From assembly GCA_026393245.1 (NCBI GenBank), contig JAPLAO010000164.1, positions 1 through 59,420 on the forward strand: DNA of 59,420 nt, in the 5' to 3' direction. Source of the stretch: Mycobacterium sp. (GTDB taxonomy: Bacteria; Actinomycetota; Actinomycetes; Mycobacteriales; Mycobacteriaceae). Both the position numbers and the translations under genes were made by a program. Below, piece after piece: positions 39,037 through 48,504 of the stretch (positions are counted from its first letter, which is position 1; each line of letters begins with the position of its first letter). The notes below the pieces were generated by a model. That model saw only the letters and a program-made list of their open reading frames with translations, ran no database searches and was not told where the DNA came from.

Positions 39037-39552
39037 TCAGTCGATGCGCTCCAAGCGGACGGTGCAACCTGCCGCGTAATCCCAGACCAGGGTGCCGCCG
39101 TCACGCCAACGCCTGACCTCGATGCCGGGCAAACCTTCGGGCCGAAGGACAAGCACGCCGTCTTCGTAGGAGGCAGGCACAACAATCGGTGTGGTGAAGT
39201 CTCGGGCCATGACATCGTGCACGCCGTTTTCCGCTGTCCCATCGCAGGCCATGAAATCGTGAATCACACCACCACCGGTGATCACGGCTCTGCTACCGGC
39301 CTGCTCAATGCGTTCGGTATGTCGCCACAGTTTGCTTGCCATGGAGTCACCGCCCTGCGGTGCGAGTTCGCCATTGACCCGGACTTCCACTGCTTTCCAG
39401 GTTCCGCGGAGATCTGGTGCACCAGCGGTCAGCGGTTCCGTGCAGCCGACCAATACTGGTGCGGGAAAGTCGCGGTCGTAAGGCTCAACGCTGTGGTCGC
39501 CGTAGCCACCGGGTGGGGTACGGGCCACCGGAATATCACGTACCGAGTTCAC
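39037..39552 (-). CDS. Hypothetical protein coupled to xseB
   Basis: A 171-residue soluble protein that I do not recognise. The N-terminal third is Pro/Gly-rich ([21 protein letters not shown]). The rest is beta-rich with paired cysteines ([25 protein letters not shown]) and a [16 protein letters not shown] start typical of small barrel folds such as lipocalin-like proteins; that fold is a guess. The GTG start overlaps the xseB stop in a GTGA junction, so it is translated with the xseA-xseB operon, yet nothing in it suggests DNA repair. Confidence 0.7.
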   Translation of the reverse strand: MNSVRDIPVARTPPGGYGDHSVEPYDRDFPAPVLVGCTEPLTAGAPDLRGTWKAVEVRVNGELAPQGGDSMASKLWRHTERIEQAGSRAVITGGGVIHDFMACDGTAENGVHDVMARDFTTPIVVPASYEDGVLVLRPEGLPGIEVRRWRDGGTLVWDYAAGCTVRLERID

Positions 39553-39782
39553 GATTCATCGGTTTCCGGGGCTGCCAGTGCCGCCTCGATCCGGGCCTGC
39601 GCGCCTGCCAGATGCTCCTCGCACCGTTTGGCCAGTGCTTCGCCGCGCTCCCAGAGTTTCAGCGATGCGTCTAGATCCAGGCCGCCCTGCTCCAGGACTC
39701 GGACCACCTCGATCAGTTCGTCTCGGCATTGTTCGTAGCCGAGCTCCCTGACGGGCTTCGGCGCTTCCTGCTTGTCGCTCAT
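39549..39782 (-). CDS. xseB: Exodeoxyribonuclease VII small subunit
   Basis: A 77-residue helical protein with the family core [43 protein letters not shown]. Several copies bind each XseA and are needed for degradation of single-stranded DNA. The ATG at 39782 overlaps the xseA stop in an ATGA junction, so subunit synthesis is coupled. An upstream in-frame start would run antisense-free but into xseA and is not needed. Matches Rv1107c (recalled). Confidence 0.93.
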   Translation of the reverse strand: MSDKQEAPKPVRELGYEQCRDELIEVVRVLEQGGLDLDASLKLWERGEALAKRCEEHLAGAQARIEAALAAPETDES

Positions 39783-41029
39783 GGGGTTCCATCCTCCGGC
39801 CCGGTGCTGACGGCGCCGACCGCGCCGTCGGAAAGCCTGATCCGCAATGCGGTTCCTGCCGGCGCATCGATCACCGAGCGCAGCACCGACGCCGATGCTG
39901 ACCCATTGATCCATTGCACGACGGCGTACCCACGCGCCAGGGTGGCCGCCGGTCCCAGTGTCGCCAGTCGCGCGCCCAGGTGTCCGATGCGGTCGGATTC
40001 GGCGGCCACCATGCGTTTGACATCGCGCCGTGTCGTCTCGCGGGCCCGGTTCACCTCGGTGGCACGATCAGTGATCATCCGGATCGGGTCGGCCAGCACC
40101 GGCCGGCTTCGCAACTGCGTCAGGGTGTGGAGTTCGCGGGCGACCCAGTTGCGCAGCGCCCGGGCGCCGCGGTGACGCATCTGGGCGACCATCGCCAGTT
40201 CGGCCACCGCATCGGGCACCACCTTCTTGGCGGCATCGGTCGGGGTCGCCGCGCGCATATCGGCGACCAGGTCGCACAGTGGGTTGTCCGGTTCGTGACC
40301 GACCGCGCTGACCACCGGCGTCCTGCAGGCCGCGATCGCCCGGCACAGGGTTTCGTCAGAGAACGGCAGCAGGTCTTCGACACTGCCACCACCGCGGGCG
40401 ATCACGATGACGTCGACCTCCGGGTCGGCATCGAGGGCACGCAACGCATCGACGATCTGCGCCACCGCGGACGTGCCCTGTACGGCGGTATTGCGGATCG
40501 CGAAGCGCACGGCGGGCCAGCGTGCGGCGGCCACCGTGGTCACATCATGCTCAGCTGCCCCGGCCCGTCCGGTGATCAGTCCGATCATGTTGGGCAGGAA
40601 GGGCAGTGGTCGTTTGAGTCTCGGATCGAAGAGTCCTTCGGCATCGAGTAATTGACGGAGACGTGCGATACGGGCCAGTAGCTCACCAAGGCCCACGGCG
40701 CGAATATCGCTGAGCCGCAACGTGAATGAGCCGCGCCGAGTATTGAACTGTGGTTTGCCGCGCACCACCACCTGGGTGCCCTCGACCAGTTTCACCGGAG
40801 CCGATGCCACCAGGGTACTGCTGCAGGTGACGCTCAGTGACATATCGGCGGCCGGGTCACGCAGCACCATGTACGCCGTCGAACTGCGAACCTTGATCTC
40901 GGTGAGTTGCCCCTCTACCCAGACCGCACCCAGTCGGTCGATCCAGGTCTGCACCCGGGTCGCCACCGCGCGGACCGGAAAAGGGTTCTCCACGGAGCTA
41001 CCCGGAGTGCTACCCGGCTCGGTGGTCAC
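39779..41029 (-). CDS. xseA: Exodeoxyribonuclease VII large subunit
   Basis: A 416-residue nuclease subunit. An N-terminal OB-fold (residues ~15-110, [23 protein letters not shown]) precedes the catalytic domain with [34 protein letters not shown] and the [27 protein letters not shown] block. Exonuclease VII degrades single-stranded DNA from either end during repair. The start is GTG at 41029, in a GTGA overlap with the upstream gene's stop, giving a four-gene coupled operon ending with the hypothetical at 39037. Matches Rv1108c (recalled). Confidence 0.95.
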   Translation of the reverse strand: MTTEPGSTPGSSVENPFPVRAVATRVQTWIDRLGAVWVEGQLTEIKVRSSTAYMVLRDPAADMSLSVTCSSTLVASAPVKLVEGTQVVVRGKPQFNTRRGSFTLRLSDIRAVGLGELLARIARLRQLLDAEGLFDPRLKRPLPFLPNMIGLITGRAGAAEHDVTTVAAARWPAVRFAIRNTAVQGTSAVAQIVDALRALDADPEVDVIVIARGGGSVEDLLPFSDETLCRAIAACRTPVVSAVGHEPDNPLCDLVADMRAATPTDAAKKVVPDAVAELAMVAQMRHRGARALRNWVARELHTLTQLRSRPVLADPIRMITDRATEVNRARETTRRDVKRMVAAESDRIGHLGARLATLGPAATLARGYAVVQWINGSASASVLRSVIDAPAGTALRIRLSDGAVGAVSTGPEDGTP

Positions 41030-41661
41030 TTGGCAGTCGCGCGAGTGATCCTGTTGGCCAGCAGGGTCTGGAACGGGGCGCGGGCTTTGGCCGCCTCCTC
41101 GTAGGCCAGCAGTGCCCGCAGGTCGGTGACGCTCAATGAGGTCATCCGGGCGCGGAGTTGGGCCAGCGTCAGCGACTCATAATCCAGCTCCACGGCGACA
41201 GCGGGTGCAGGCACTGTGGCTTTGGCTGGGGCCTTGGGTGCCGCCGCAGCTTTCGTCGGAGCCTTCTTTGCGGCCTTGGCGACCCTGACGGCCTTGGGTT
41301 TGGGGGCGGACGGGGCCGTGCTTTTGGGAGCCGCGTCGTCGCTCACCGAGTACAGCGCGAAGCGGCCCTCGGTCCGCCGCTCACCGGTACCGCCCTGCGG
41401 CGCCTCGGCTCCGGCGTGATCCTCGTCGAATGTCGCCCACTCGGGTTGCTCGTCCTTCGGCGGAAAGAAGCCCTCCAGAGCCGAGTCGCCCTTGATCGCG
41501 AGATCGGCCAGATCCTGCTGCATCTTCATCACCGCCTGCGCGACGTTGCTGGCCAGTGTCATCGGGTACATAGCGATTGTTTGGGGCAGTTTGAGGGTCT
41601 CTTCGATCGCGGTCACGGCCGCGCCGACCAGTAGACGGACCCCGTACGGTGCGATTGCCAT
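41026..41661 (-). CDS. Lipid-droplet-associated-type protein (Rv1109c-like)
   Basis: A 211-residue protein. The N-terminal half is amphipathic ([59 protein letters not shown]). The middle is a long Ala/Lys/Pro low-complexity segment resembling histone H1-like tails. The C-terminal helical motif is [45 protein letters not shown]. Family members have been annotated as lipid-droplet-associated in mycobacteria. The ATG at 41661 is chosen over an unsupported start at 41724 that would overlap ispH. It heads the xseA-xseB operon, which is a curious functional mix. Confidence 0.8.
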   Translation of the reverse strand: MAIAPYGVRLLVGAAVTAIEETLKLPQTIAMYPMTLASNVAQAVMKMQQDLADLAIKGDSALEGFFPPKDEQPEWATFDEDHAGAEAPQGGTGERRTEGRFALYSVSDDAAPKSTAPSAPKPKAVRVAKAAKKAPTKAAAAPKAPAKATVPAPAVAVELDYESLTLAQLRARMTSLSVTDLRALLAYEEAAKARAPFQTLLANRITRATAK

Positions 41662-41714
41662 GCGCAACAGACTACGACTGGGCCCCCGCGTGGGGGAGAA
41701 CGTAGGCTGAATCC

Positions 41715-42716
41715 ATGCCGTCAACCGTCAACATGGGGATTCCCGGTACCACCGGCCCGGCCGCGCACCGCGGCGATAAGCGCGTCCTCCTGGCTGAGCC
41801 GCGGGGCTACTGCGCCGGCGTCGACCGCGCGGTCGAGACCGTCGAACGGGCGTTGGAGAAGCACGGCGCTCCGGTGTACGTGCGTCACGAGATCGTCCAC
41901 AACCGCCACGTCGTGGAGACTCTTGCCGAAGCCGGAGCGGTATTCGTCGGCGAGGCGGACGAAGTGCCGGAGGGATCCATCGTGGTGTTCTCGGCTCACG
42001 GCGTGGCACCGACCGTGCATGAGTCGGCCGCGGCCCGGAATCTTCAGGTGATCGACGCCACCTGCCCGCTGGTGACCAAGGTGCATAACGAGGTCAAGCG
42101 TTTCGCTCGCGAGGACTACGACATTCTGCTGATCGGTCATGAGGGCCACGAAGAGGTCATCGGTACGGCCGGCGAGGCTCCCGACCACGTTCAATTGGTC
42201 GATGGACCCAACGGAGTCGAGAGCGTCACGGTGCGCGACGAGACCAAGGTGATCTGGTTGTCGCAGACGACGCTGAGCGTCGACGAGACCATGGAAACCG
42301 TTGCGCGCCTGCGCGATCGTTTTCCGACACTGCAGGATCCGCCCAGCGACGACATCTGTTATGCAACCCAGAACCGGCAGGTTGCGGTCAAGGCGATGGC
42401 ACCGGAGTGCGATCTGGTGATTGTCGTGGGCTCGCGGAACTCGTCGAACTCGGTGCGCTTGGTCGAGGTGGCACTGGGCGCCGGGGCGGACGCCGCACAT
42501 CTGGTCGACTATGCCGAGGACATCGACCCGGCATGGTTTGACGGCGTGGCGACCGTGGGGGTGACTTCGGGTGCCTCGGTGCCGGAGATCCTGGTGCGCG
42601 GCGTTCTAGAGCGCTTAGCCGAATTCGGTTACGACACAGTCCAAACCGTGACTACTGCCAACGAGACCCTGGTTTTCGCATTACCGCGCGAGATCCGTCG
42701 GCCGCGAACGGGCTAG
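41715..42716 (+). CDS. ispH: 4-hydroxy-3-methylbut-2-enyl diphosphate reductase
   Basis: A 333-residue iron-sulfur enzyme that makes IPP and DMAPP in the last step of the MEP isoprenoid pathway. The three cluster cysteines are C33 ([10 protein letters not shown]), C117 (DATCPLV) and C215 ([11 protein letters not shown]). [10 protein letters not shown] and SAHGVAP hold the substrate histidines. The TSGASVPE loop is intact. The ATG start gives an N-terminal extension of about 20 residues before the conserved core. Divergent from the lipid-droplet-type gene. Equivalent to lytB2 (Rv1110, recalled). Confidence 0.95.
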   Translation: MPSTVNMGIPGTTGPAAHRGDKRVLLAEPRGYCAGVDRAVETVERALEKHGAPVYVRHEIVHNRHVVETLAEAGAVFVGEADEVPEGSIVVFSAHGVAPTVHESAAARNLQVIDATCPLVTKVHNEVKRFAREDYDILLIGHEGHEEVIGTAGEAPDHVQLVDGPNGVESVTVRDETKVIWLSQTTLSVDETMETVARLRDRFPTLQDPPSDDICYATQNRQVAVKAMAPECDLVIVVGSRNSSNSVRLVEVALGAGADAAHLVDYAEDIDPAWFDGVATVGVTSGASVPEILVRGVLERLAEFGYDTVQTVTTANETLVFALPREIRRPRTG

Positions 42717-43783
42717 CGGCCGGAGCGGTTCCGATAACTGTCCAGGTCGTCGACGTCGGCCGGGGCGGAGTCGCGGTAGCGAACCCGCGAGACCGGATGA
42801 TGGGTGCCCGATGACGGCCCGGGTGCTGGACGGCGCCGTGGCTCGTAAGGCGGGTACGGCTCGCGCGACGGATATCCGCGCTCGTACGGCTCGCGCGACG
42901 GATATCCGCGCTCGGCCTGGTACGGCTCATAGCGACCGGAACGGGCCGGCCGCGGCGGGTACTGGTCACGGTCGTCTCGGCGCTCCCGGGGTTCACGCCG
43001 TGGCGGCGGGGGTGTGCGACCGGGATCGCGGACTGCTCGCGGCCGACGTGGCGGCGGATCCAACGGCGGCTGGGCAGCCCTGGCCGGGCGCCCGGTGGGC
43101 TGACGACGTCGTGGTGGCGCGCCCATGTCCTCGAGGGGTGGTCGAGGGCGGCGGGTCCGCGCCGGCTCTTCGGGCCGACGTTCGTGACGCGGCCTGCGGG
43201 TGGCAGATTGGCGGCCGGTCCCGTGCCGGGGGCGCGACGTTTCTTCCGACTCGCCGTCGCCGGTACGCGCGAACGCCTCAGACAGCGCCGCCCCCAAACC
43301 CGCGAACAACCTGGGCCGTGCAGTCACCGGCGCTGCGTCGTCCTCGACGTCACCCGCCTGGCCTGGCGGCGACATCGCCAAGAACCAGCGGGTCATCCCG
43401 AGCAGCAATACCGCCGCGGAGGTGAACAGCATCAGCGGGAAGCGCTCGATCAACGGATAACCGCAGTTGATCGCGATGTCCTTGAGTCCGCCGAATGCTG
43501 AACCGTGGAAGAGGAAGTAAGCCAACGGAACCGCGACGAAAAGCAGCAGCGGCGGCTGAACCACGGCGGTGAAGATGCCTGACTGTCGTACGGCCAACAC
43601 GGCCGCGATGCAGCCCAGGGCGAAACAGATCGCGAACGGAGCGCCGAGCTCCCCGTTGCCCGAAGCCGCGTCAATCGCCAAGCCCACAAGGGTCCCGGTG
43701 AGGGCGATCAGCACCGCGCCCCACGACGGCACGCCCGCGCGATGGGGAAAGGCGGAACGCTGATCAGCAGCGATCGTCCGCAT
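42713..43783 (-). CDS. Membrane protein with DUF6542-like N-terminus and Arg/Pro-rich tail (Rv1111c-like)
   Basis: A 356-residue protein. Four hydrophobic helices occupy the first ~140 residues ([18 protein letters not shown] to [18 protein letters not shown]). The last 200 residues are a highly basic, Pro/Arg/Tyr-rich and presumably disordered cytoplasmic tail. It holds a 10-residue tandem repeat ([10 protein letters not shown]) encoded by a 30-bp DNA repeat around 42855-42914. ATG at 43783 is favoured over GTG at 43792 because an AGGGG ribosome site fits the former. Its stop overlaps the convergent ispH by four bases. Function unknown; such tails often bind nucleic acid or division proteins. 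Confidence 0.8.
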   Translation of the reverse strand: MRTIAADQRSAFPHRAGVPSWGAVLIALTGTLVGLAIDAASGNGELGAPFAICFALGCIAAVLAVRQSGIFTAVVQPPLLLFVAVPLAYFLFHGSAFGGLKDIAINCGYPLIERFPLMLFTSAAVLLLGMTRWFLAMSPPGQAGDVEDDAAPVTARPRLFAGLGAALSEAFARTGDGESEETSRPRHGTGRQSATRRPRHERRPEEPARTRRPRPPLEDMGAPPRRRQPTGRPARAAQPPLDPPPRRPRAVRDPGRTPPPPRREPRERRDDRDQYPPRPARSGRYEPYQAERGYPSREPYERGYPSREPYPPYEPRRRPAPGPSSGTHHPVSRVRYRDSAPADVDDLDSYRNRSGR

Positions 43784-43827
43784 GGCTGTCACCCCTAGAC
43801 CGTACCGGCTGAACCTTCACGTGGGCG

Positions 43828-43887
43828 GCCGTGACAATTCCCGTGTCGCTGCGCTCCTGCCCGCCGTGACAATTCCCGCGTCGCTGC
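43828..43887 (+). repeat. Pair of 25-bp direct repeats upstream of ychF
   Basis: Copies at 43828-43852 and 43863-43887 differ at one base and share GCCGTGACAATTCCCG and TCGCTGC. They are 35 bp apart start to start and end five bases before the ychF -10 box, a position typical of activator or repressor sites. Confidence 0.8.
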
Positions 43888-43891
43888 ACCC

Positions 43892-43897
43892 TAGACT
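43892..43897 (+). promoter_or_regulatory. Probable -10 box for leaderless ychF
   Basis: TAGACT is followed by eight bases and the GTG of ychF, with no ribosome binding site between. The transcript is therefore probably leaderless or nearly so. Confidence 0.45.
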
Positions 43898-43905
43898 TCG
43901 ACCCT

Positions 43906-44985
43906 GTGAGCTTGAGCCTGGCAATCGTCGGACTGCCCAACGTCGGTAAATCGACCCTCTTCAACGCGCTGACACGCAATAACGTGCTGGCGGCCAACTA
44001 CCCGTTCGCGACGATCGAGCCCAATGAGGGTGTTGTCCCGCTGCCCGACGCCAGGTTGGCCAGGCTGGCGGAGATGTTCGGGTCCGAACGAATCCTTCCG
44101 GCACCGGTGACCTTCGTCGACATCGCCGGCATCGTCAAAGGCGCCTCCGAGGGCGCCGGTCTGGGTAACAAGTTCCTGGCCAACATCCGCGAGTGTGACG
44201 CCATCTGTCAGGTCGTTCGGGTCTTCGCCGACGATGATGTCGTCCACGTCGACGGCCAGGTCGATCCCCGATCCGATATCGAGGTCATCGAGACCGAGCT
44301 GATCCTGGCCGATATGCAGACTCTGGAGAAGGCGGTGCCGCGGCTGGAGAAGGAGGCCCGTAACAACAAGGACCGCAAGGCTGTTCACGAGGCGGCCGTC
44401 GCTGCACAGACGCTCCTCGACGGCGGCACCACCTTGTTCGCCGCGGGCGCCAAGGTGGACAGTGCACTGCTGCGCGAGCTGAACCTCTTGACCACCAAGC
44501 CGTTCCTCTATGTGTTCAATGCCGATGAATCGGTGCTCGGGGACGATGCCAAGATCGCCGAGTTACGCGCGCTAGTCGCCCCCGCCGACGCGGTGTTCCT
44601 CGATGCCAAAATCGAGTCTGAACTCCAGGAACTCGACGACGAGTCCGCTGCCGAACTGCTGGAGTCGATCGGGCAGCACGAGCGCGGCCTCGATTCGCTA
44701 GCGCGGGCGGGCTTCCACACGCTGAAGTTGCAGACGTACCTGACCGCGGGGCCCAAAGAGTCCCGAGCCTGGGTGATCCATCAGGGCGACACCGCGCCCA
44801 AGGCCGCCGGGGTGATCCACACCGACTTCGAGAAGGGCTTCATCAAGGCCGAGGTGGTGTCCTTCGAGGACCTCACGACAGCCGGATCAATGGTGGCGGC
44901 CAAGGCGGCCGGCAAGGTCCGGATCGAGGGCAAGGATTACGTGATGGCCGACGGCGATGTGGTGGAGTTTCGGTTCAATGTTTAG
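43906..44985 (+). CDS. ychF: Ribosome-associated ATPase/GTPase YchF
   Basis: A 359-residue Obg-like P-loop protein that binds ribosomes and prefers ATP. The nucleotide-binding motifs are [15 protein letters not shown], the switch region [12 protein letters not shown], and [22 protein letters not shown] coiled-coil insert (residues ~130-200) and a C-terminal TGS domain ([48 protein letters not shown]) complete the family architecture. Leucine follows the Walker A glycine ([10 protein letters not shown]) as in the ATP-preferring YchF/Ola1 branch. Its 3' end overlaps a lipoprotein gene by eight bases. Matches Rv1112 (recalled). Confidence 0.95.
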   Translation: MSLSLAIVGLPNVGKSTLFNALTRNNVLAANYPFATIEPNEGVVPLPDARLARLAEMFGSERILPAPVTFVDIAGIVKGASEGAGLGNKFLANIRECDAICQVVRVFADDDVVHVDGQVDPRSDIEVIETELILADMQTLEKAVPRLEKEARNNKDRKAVHEAAVAAQTLLDGGTTLFAAGAKVDSALLRELNLLTTKPFLYVFNADESVLGDDAKIAELRALVAPADAVFLDAKIESELQELDDESAAELLESIGQHERGLDSLARAGFHTLKLQTYLTAGPKESRAWVIHQGDTAPKAAGVIHTDFEKGFIKAEVVSFEDLTTAGSMVAAKAAGKVRIEGKDYVMADGDVVEFRFNV

Positions 44986-45520
44986 CCGCGCGGCCCTGGC
45001 TCCGGTCCGGTTGATGGCCGGCGTCGCGGTGGCGGTCGCGGCGATGGCGTTGCCAGCCGGTTGCGCGGAGCCCTCGCCGCCCACCGCACCGAACCAGACC
45101 ACAGTCGAGGTGAGTTCGACACCGCCACCTGGTCCGCAGGCGGCGGCGCTTGGGACGACGTTGGATGTCACAAGCGCAAGCGGTGCGGCGTCCTACACGG
45201 TCGGCAACCTGGCGCCGGTTCCGCTCGACGCCCAGATCATCCCCGCCAGAGGCACGATGTACGCGGTGGATGTGACCATTGAGGCGCAAAGCGGCACAAC
45301 GGTTTTCAACGGATTCTTCTTCGTCGCCGGTGACCCGGATGGTGTCCCAATCGCGCCGGCGGTCGGCGCGGTCAAACCAGGAATCACCTCGGGGCAACTC
45401 GCTGCGGGGCAGACCGTCGTCGGCCACGTCGCGTTTGACGTGCCGGAGGGAAGGTCCATCACCCAGGTTGCGTTACGTGACCCGCAGGGGAAAACGCTCG
45501 CGGTCTGGGGTTCTGGCTAG
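44978..45520 (+). CDS. Lipoprotein with MPT63-like (DUF1942) domain
   Basis: A 180-residue protein. The N-terminus has arginines, a hydrophobic stretch and a lipobox ALPAGC at about residue 28, so it should be lipidated and surface-attached. A Pro/Thr-rich linker is followed by an immunoglobulin-like beta-sandwich whose order of strands resembles MPT63/DUF1942: Y.V.VTIEAQSGTT, NGFFFVAGDPDG, GQLAAGQTVVGHVAFDVPEG, LAVWG. The ATG at 44978 lies inside the ychF 3' end. MPT63 is a secreted immunogenic protein of unknown function; the homology here is my reading of the pattern and is moderate. Confidence 0.75.
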   Translation: MFSRAALAPVRLMAGVAVAVAAMALPAGCAEPSPPTAPNQTTVEVSSTPPPGPQAAALGTTLDVTSASGAASYTVGNLAPVPLDAQIIPARGTMYAVDVTIEAQSGTTVFNGFFFVAGDPDGVPIAPAVGAVKPGITSGQLAAGQTVVGHVAFDVPEGRSITQVALRDPQGKTLAVWGSG

Positions 45521-45580
45521 ACGGGTTCATTCGGGATCGGGAGGCTGGCTCATCGCAGCACTTTCGCAGTTCCTCAGGGT

Positions 45581-46438
45581 TCACGGACATTGCGTGACGA
45601 ACGCCACCACGGCCTCGCTGAACGCGTCGTTGTCGTCACCGGCCGCGGTGTGGCCCGCGTCGGAGAGTTCGACAAACTCCGCGTTCGGCACCTTGGCCAG
45701 GAAGTCCTCAACCCCTTCGGGACTGACGACATCGGACAGTTTGCCGCGGATCAGCAGGATGGGTATCTGAAGTTCGATCGCCTGCTGCTCAAGTCGTTCC
45801 ACTTCGACGAAGGGGTTGTCGCCGACCGAGGTGACGAATGCCGGATCCCAGTGCCAGTGCCACCGGCCATCGCGATGGCGCAGATTCTTCTTCAGCCCGT
45901 CAAGATTGCGAGTGCGCTTGCGGTACGGCAGGTATTCCGCGATCGCGTCTGCAGCATGTTCGAGGGTCTCGAATCCGTCCACGTGGCGGGTCATGAAATC
46001 CCGGATGCGGTGACTGCCCTCGCTCTCGAATCGCGGCACCACATCGACCAGAACGAGTTTGGTCACGTTCTCACGCCCGACCTGATTCGCGGTGACGATT
46101 CCGGTCAGACCGCCCATACTGGCGCCGATCAGCACCACCGGGCGACCGATCTGTGTGATCACGGCCTCCGCATCGCGGGCGAATGCGTCGACGTTGTACT
46201 CACCGTCCGGCGAACGGTCACTGTCGCCGTGGCCCCGCGCATCCAGTGCGATCACATGAAATCCTTGATCGGCCAGAACCTGTCCGGTGTTCTTCCAGGA
46301 GAACCGGTTCTGTCCACCGCCATGCAACATCAGGATCGTCGGGCGGTCGGTTGCGGCATCACCGCGATTCCATTCGTCGGCCAGCAGTGTCAATGACTGG
46401 TCACCACGGAACCTGACGGTTACCGGCCCGGCGCTCAC
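45581..46438 (-). CDS. Alpha/beta-hydrolase, BpoB/non-haem peroxidase-like
   Basis: A 285-residue hydrolase. HGGGQNRFSW forms the oxyanion hole, DARGHGDSDRS the following turn, LIGASMGGLTG the serine elbow (Ser in GASMG), and AGHTAAGDDN the histidine. This arrangement is shared by non-haem haloperoxidases and esterases, and true peroxidase activity should not be assumed. GTG at 46438 is well supported by GAGGAG five bases before it; the longer open frame is antisense to a Mce-associated gene. Next to ephC in the window, as bpoB (Rv1123c) is in M. tuberculosis (recalled). Confidence 0.85.
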   Translation of the reverse strand: MSAGPVTVRFRGDQSLTLLADEWNRGDAATDRPTILMLHGGGQNRFSWKNTGQVLADQGFHVIALDARGHGDSDRSPDGEYNVDAFARDAEAVITQIGRPVVLIGASMGGLTGIVTANQVGRENVTKLVLVDVVPRFESEGSHRIRDFMTRHVDGFETLEHAADAIAEYLPYRKRTRNLDGLKKNLRHRDGRWHWHWDPAFVTSVGDNPFVEVERLEQQAIELQIPILLIRGKLSDVVSPEGVEDFLAKVPNAEFVELSDAGHTAAGDDNDAFSEAVVAFVTQCP

Positions 46439-46535
46439 GGCGACTCCTCTGTTGTGTGCGCTCCGCACGTTACCTGTGCGCTCTACCGGTAGCCTTTGGC
46501 CTCGCAGGTTGAATACCGCATACCGAGGAGCCACC

Positions 46536-47102
46536 ATGGCCGACGAGGCCGACCGGGCCGACGAGGCCGACCGGGCCGACCGGGCCGACGAGGTCGAGGC
46601 CGGGCACTCTGACGACGGACCTCGTCCCGAGCGCCGAGCGCTGATCGTCGGTCTGGCGGTGCTGACCGCACTGGTGGGTCTCAACGCATGGCTCGGCTTC
46701 CGCGACTATCAGTCCCGTGACGCTGATGACGTCCGCAGTGAGATGGTCGAGGCGGCGCGGCAGGGCGCGATCAACCTGACCACCATCGACCACGAACGCG
46801 TCGATGAAGATGTCCAACGCATCCTGGACTCCTCGACCGGGTCATTCCGCGATGACTTCGCCGCGCGCGTTAAGCCGTTCAGCGAAGCGGCGCGCCGCGC
46901 CCAGTCCAAGTCGGTGGGCACGGTCACCGAGGCGGGCCTGGAGGAGGTCAGTGGTGACGAGGGTCGGGTGCTGGTGGCCATGACCGTGATGACTTCTAAC
47001 CGGGGTGTGCCCGAGCAGCAGCCGCAGGGCTGGCGGATGCGGGTGACGGTCATCCGGGTCGACGACGCAGCCAAGGTTTCGAAAGTGGAGTTCGTGCCGT
47101 GA
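46536..47102 (+). CDS. Mce-associated-type membrane protein, first of pair
   Basis: A 188-residue protein. The cytoplasmic N-terminus is an acidic repeat (MADEADRADEADRADRADEVE) generated by reiterated GCCGACGAGGCCGACCGG-type DNA. A single transmembrane helix (ALIVGLAVLTALVGLNAWLGF) is followed by the extracytoplasmic helical/NTF2-like domain with INLTTIDHERVDEDVQRILDSSTGSFRDDFAAR, the family hallmark. Mce-associated proteins stabilise Mce lipid importers, yet no mce genes are nearby. GAGGAG precedes the ATG. It overlaps the next gene in a GTGA junction. Confidence 0.83.
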   Translation: MADEADRADEADRADRADEVEAGHSDDGPRPERRALIVGLAVLTALVGLNAWLGFRDYQSRDADDVRSEMVEAARQGAINLTTIDHERVDEDVQRILDSSTGSFRDDFAARVKPFSEAARRAQSKSVGTVTEAGLEEVSGDEGRVLVAMTVMTSNRGVPEQQPQGWRMRVTVIRVDDAAKVSKVEFVP

Positions 47103-47593
47103 CGATCGGTTCGGGGAAGATCGGCCGCGCACGCGCCGCCACCTTTGCCGTATTGGCGATCGTTCTTGTCGCCAGCGCGATCTGGTCGTACTCCGGCACC
47201 GCCTTGCGCCGGGCGGCTGAGACTGCCCGCGCCGATGCGGTTGCGGCTGCCCGTGAGTCGATCGTGGAGATGCTGAGCTACCGGCCCGATACCGCCGATA
47301 AGAAGCTCAGCGCCGCGCGCGATCGGCTGACCGGGCCGTTTCTCGCCGACTACAACCAGTTGATTCAGACCGTCGTCATTCCCGGCGCCAAACAGAAGAA
47401 GATCACCGCGACGGCTGAGGTGCCGGCCGCGGCGGCGGTCTCCGGCGGTGCCGACCGGACCATAGTGCTGGCCTATGTCGACCAGTCACTTGCCGTCGGT
47501 TCCGCTGCACCGACCCGCACCAACTCCAGTGTGCGGGTGACTATGGAGAAGATCGACGGCCGTTGGCTGATCGCCGGTTTCGATCCGATCTAG
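47099..47593 (+). CDS. Mce-associated-type membrane protein, second of pair
   Basis: A 164-residue protein with the same layout as its upstream neighbour but without the acidic repeat. It has one N-terminal transmembrane helix (AATFAVLAIVLVASAIWSYSG), then the domain SIVEMLSYRPDTADKKLSAARDRLTGPFLADYNQLI and a C-terminal strand-rich part ending RWLIAGFDPI. The two probably form a heteromer, as tandem orphan pairs such as Rv1362c-Rv1363c do (recalled pairing; function inferred). The GTG start overlaps the upstream stop. Confidence 0.83.
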   Translation: MTIGSGKIGRARAATFAVLAIVLVASAIWSYSGTALRRAAETARADAVAAARESIVEMLSYRPDTADKKLSAARDRLTGPFLADYNQLIQTVVIPGAKQKKITATAEVPAAAAVSGGADRTIVLAYVDQSLAVGSAAPTRTNSSVRVTMEKIDGRWLIAGFDPI

Positions 47594-47619
47594 CCTGACC
47601 ATCATGTGAGGAGGTAACG

Positions 47620-48504
47620 ATGAGCGAGCCGCGATGGATAGACGTCGCCGCGCCTGCGGTGCAGTTGCGTGCGCTGAGCTGGGGTCCCGACGATGGTCCG
47701 ATTGCGCTGTGTCTACACGGTTTTCCCGATACCGCCTATGGGTTCCGCAAAATCGCGCCGCATCTGGTGGCAGCGGGCTATCGGGTGATCGCGCCGTTTA
47801 TGCGGGGCTATGTACCGTCCTCGCTGGCGTCGGACCGGGCTTATCACCTCGGCGCGCTGATGGATGACGCGCTGCAGGTGCGCGCGGCCTGCAACCCCAC
47901 CGATGCCGATGTGGTGATCGGCCACGACTGGGGTGCCATCGCGGCGACCGGACTGGCTGCGATGCCCGACAGCCCGTTTCGCCGCGCGGTGGTGATGTCG
48001 GTGCCACCGTCGGCGACGCTCCGCCCCCTGCGCGCCGGGGTGCTGAAGTTGTTGCCTGCCCAGCTGGTTCGCAGCTGGTACATCAGCTACTTCCAACTGC
48101 CGCTGCTGCCCGAGCGGTCGTCGTCGTGGATCGTGCCGCTACTGTGGCGTCGATGGTCGCCGGGTTATGACGCTACCGAGGACCTGCGTCATGTCGACGC
48201 CGCGATCGGCGCGCCGGATCGCTGGCGAGCCGCGCTTGGCCCGTATCGGGCGACCATCCGTAACTCGTCGCCGCCGGCCCGCTATGCCGAACTGCACCGC
48301 TGGTGGACCGAGGTGCCACGGGTGCCGACGCTGTATCTGCACGGTGCCGACGATGGTTGTATGACAGCGGATTTCACGTCATTCGTGGCCGACGCACTGC
48401 CAGGTGGAAGTGCAGCGGTGGTCGTCGAGTGTGCCGGGCATTTCCTGCAACTTGAACGGCCCGACGAGGTCGGCCGGCGCATTGTCGAATTCCTCAGCGC
48501 TTGA
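47620..48504 (+). CDS. ephC: Epoxide hydrolase-like alpha/beta-hydrolase EphC
   Basis: A 294-residue enzyme. HGFPDTAYGFRKIAPHL is the HGxP oxyanion loop of epoxide hydrolases. IGHDWGAIAATGLA carries the nucleophilic aspartate, and ECAGHFLQLERPDEV the histidine. The cap region between has tyrosines (YISYFQ, SPGYDA) that could polarise the epoxide. A near-perfect GAGGAGG ribosome site precedes the ATG. It follows the Mce-associated pair by 26 bases and overlaps the convergent SDR by 11 bases. Corresponds to Rv1124 by position (recalled); the substrate is unknown. Confidence 0.82.
   Translation: MSEPRWIDVAAPAVQLRALSWGPDDGPIALCLHGFPDTAYGFRKIAPHLVAAGYRVIAPFMRGYVPSSLASDRAYHLGALMDDALQVRAACNPTDADVVIGHDWGAIAATGLAAMPDSPFRRAVVMSVPPSATLRPLRAGVLKLLPAQLVRSWYISYFQLPLLPERSSSWIVPLLWRRWSPGYDATEDLRHVDAAIGAPDRWRAALGPYRATIRNSSPPARYAELHRWWTEVPRVPTLYLHGADDGCMTADFTSFVADALPGGSAAVVVECAGHFLQLERPDEVGRRIVEFLSA

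Noticed and set aside
46439..46684. Ser/Ala/Arg-repeat N-terminus for the BpoB-like hydrolase
   Set aside because: It is the antisense reading of the acidic repeat in the Mce-associated gene, and a strong GAGGAG site supports GTG at 46438.
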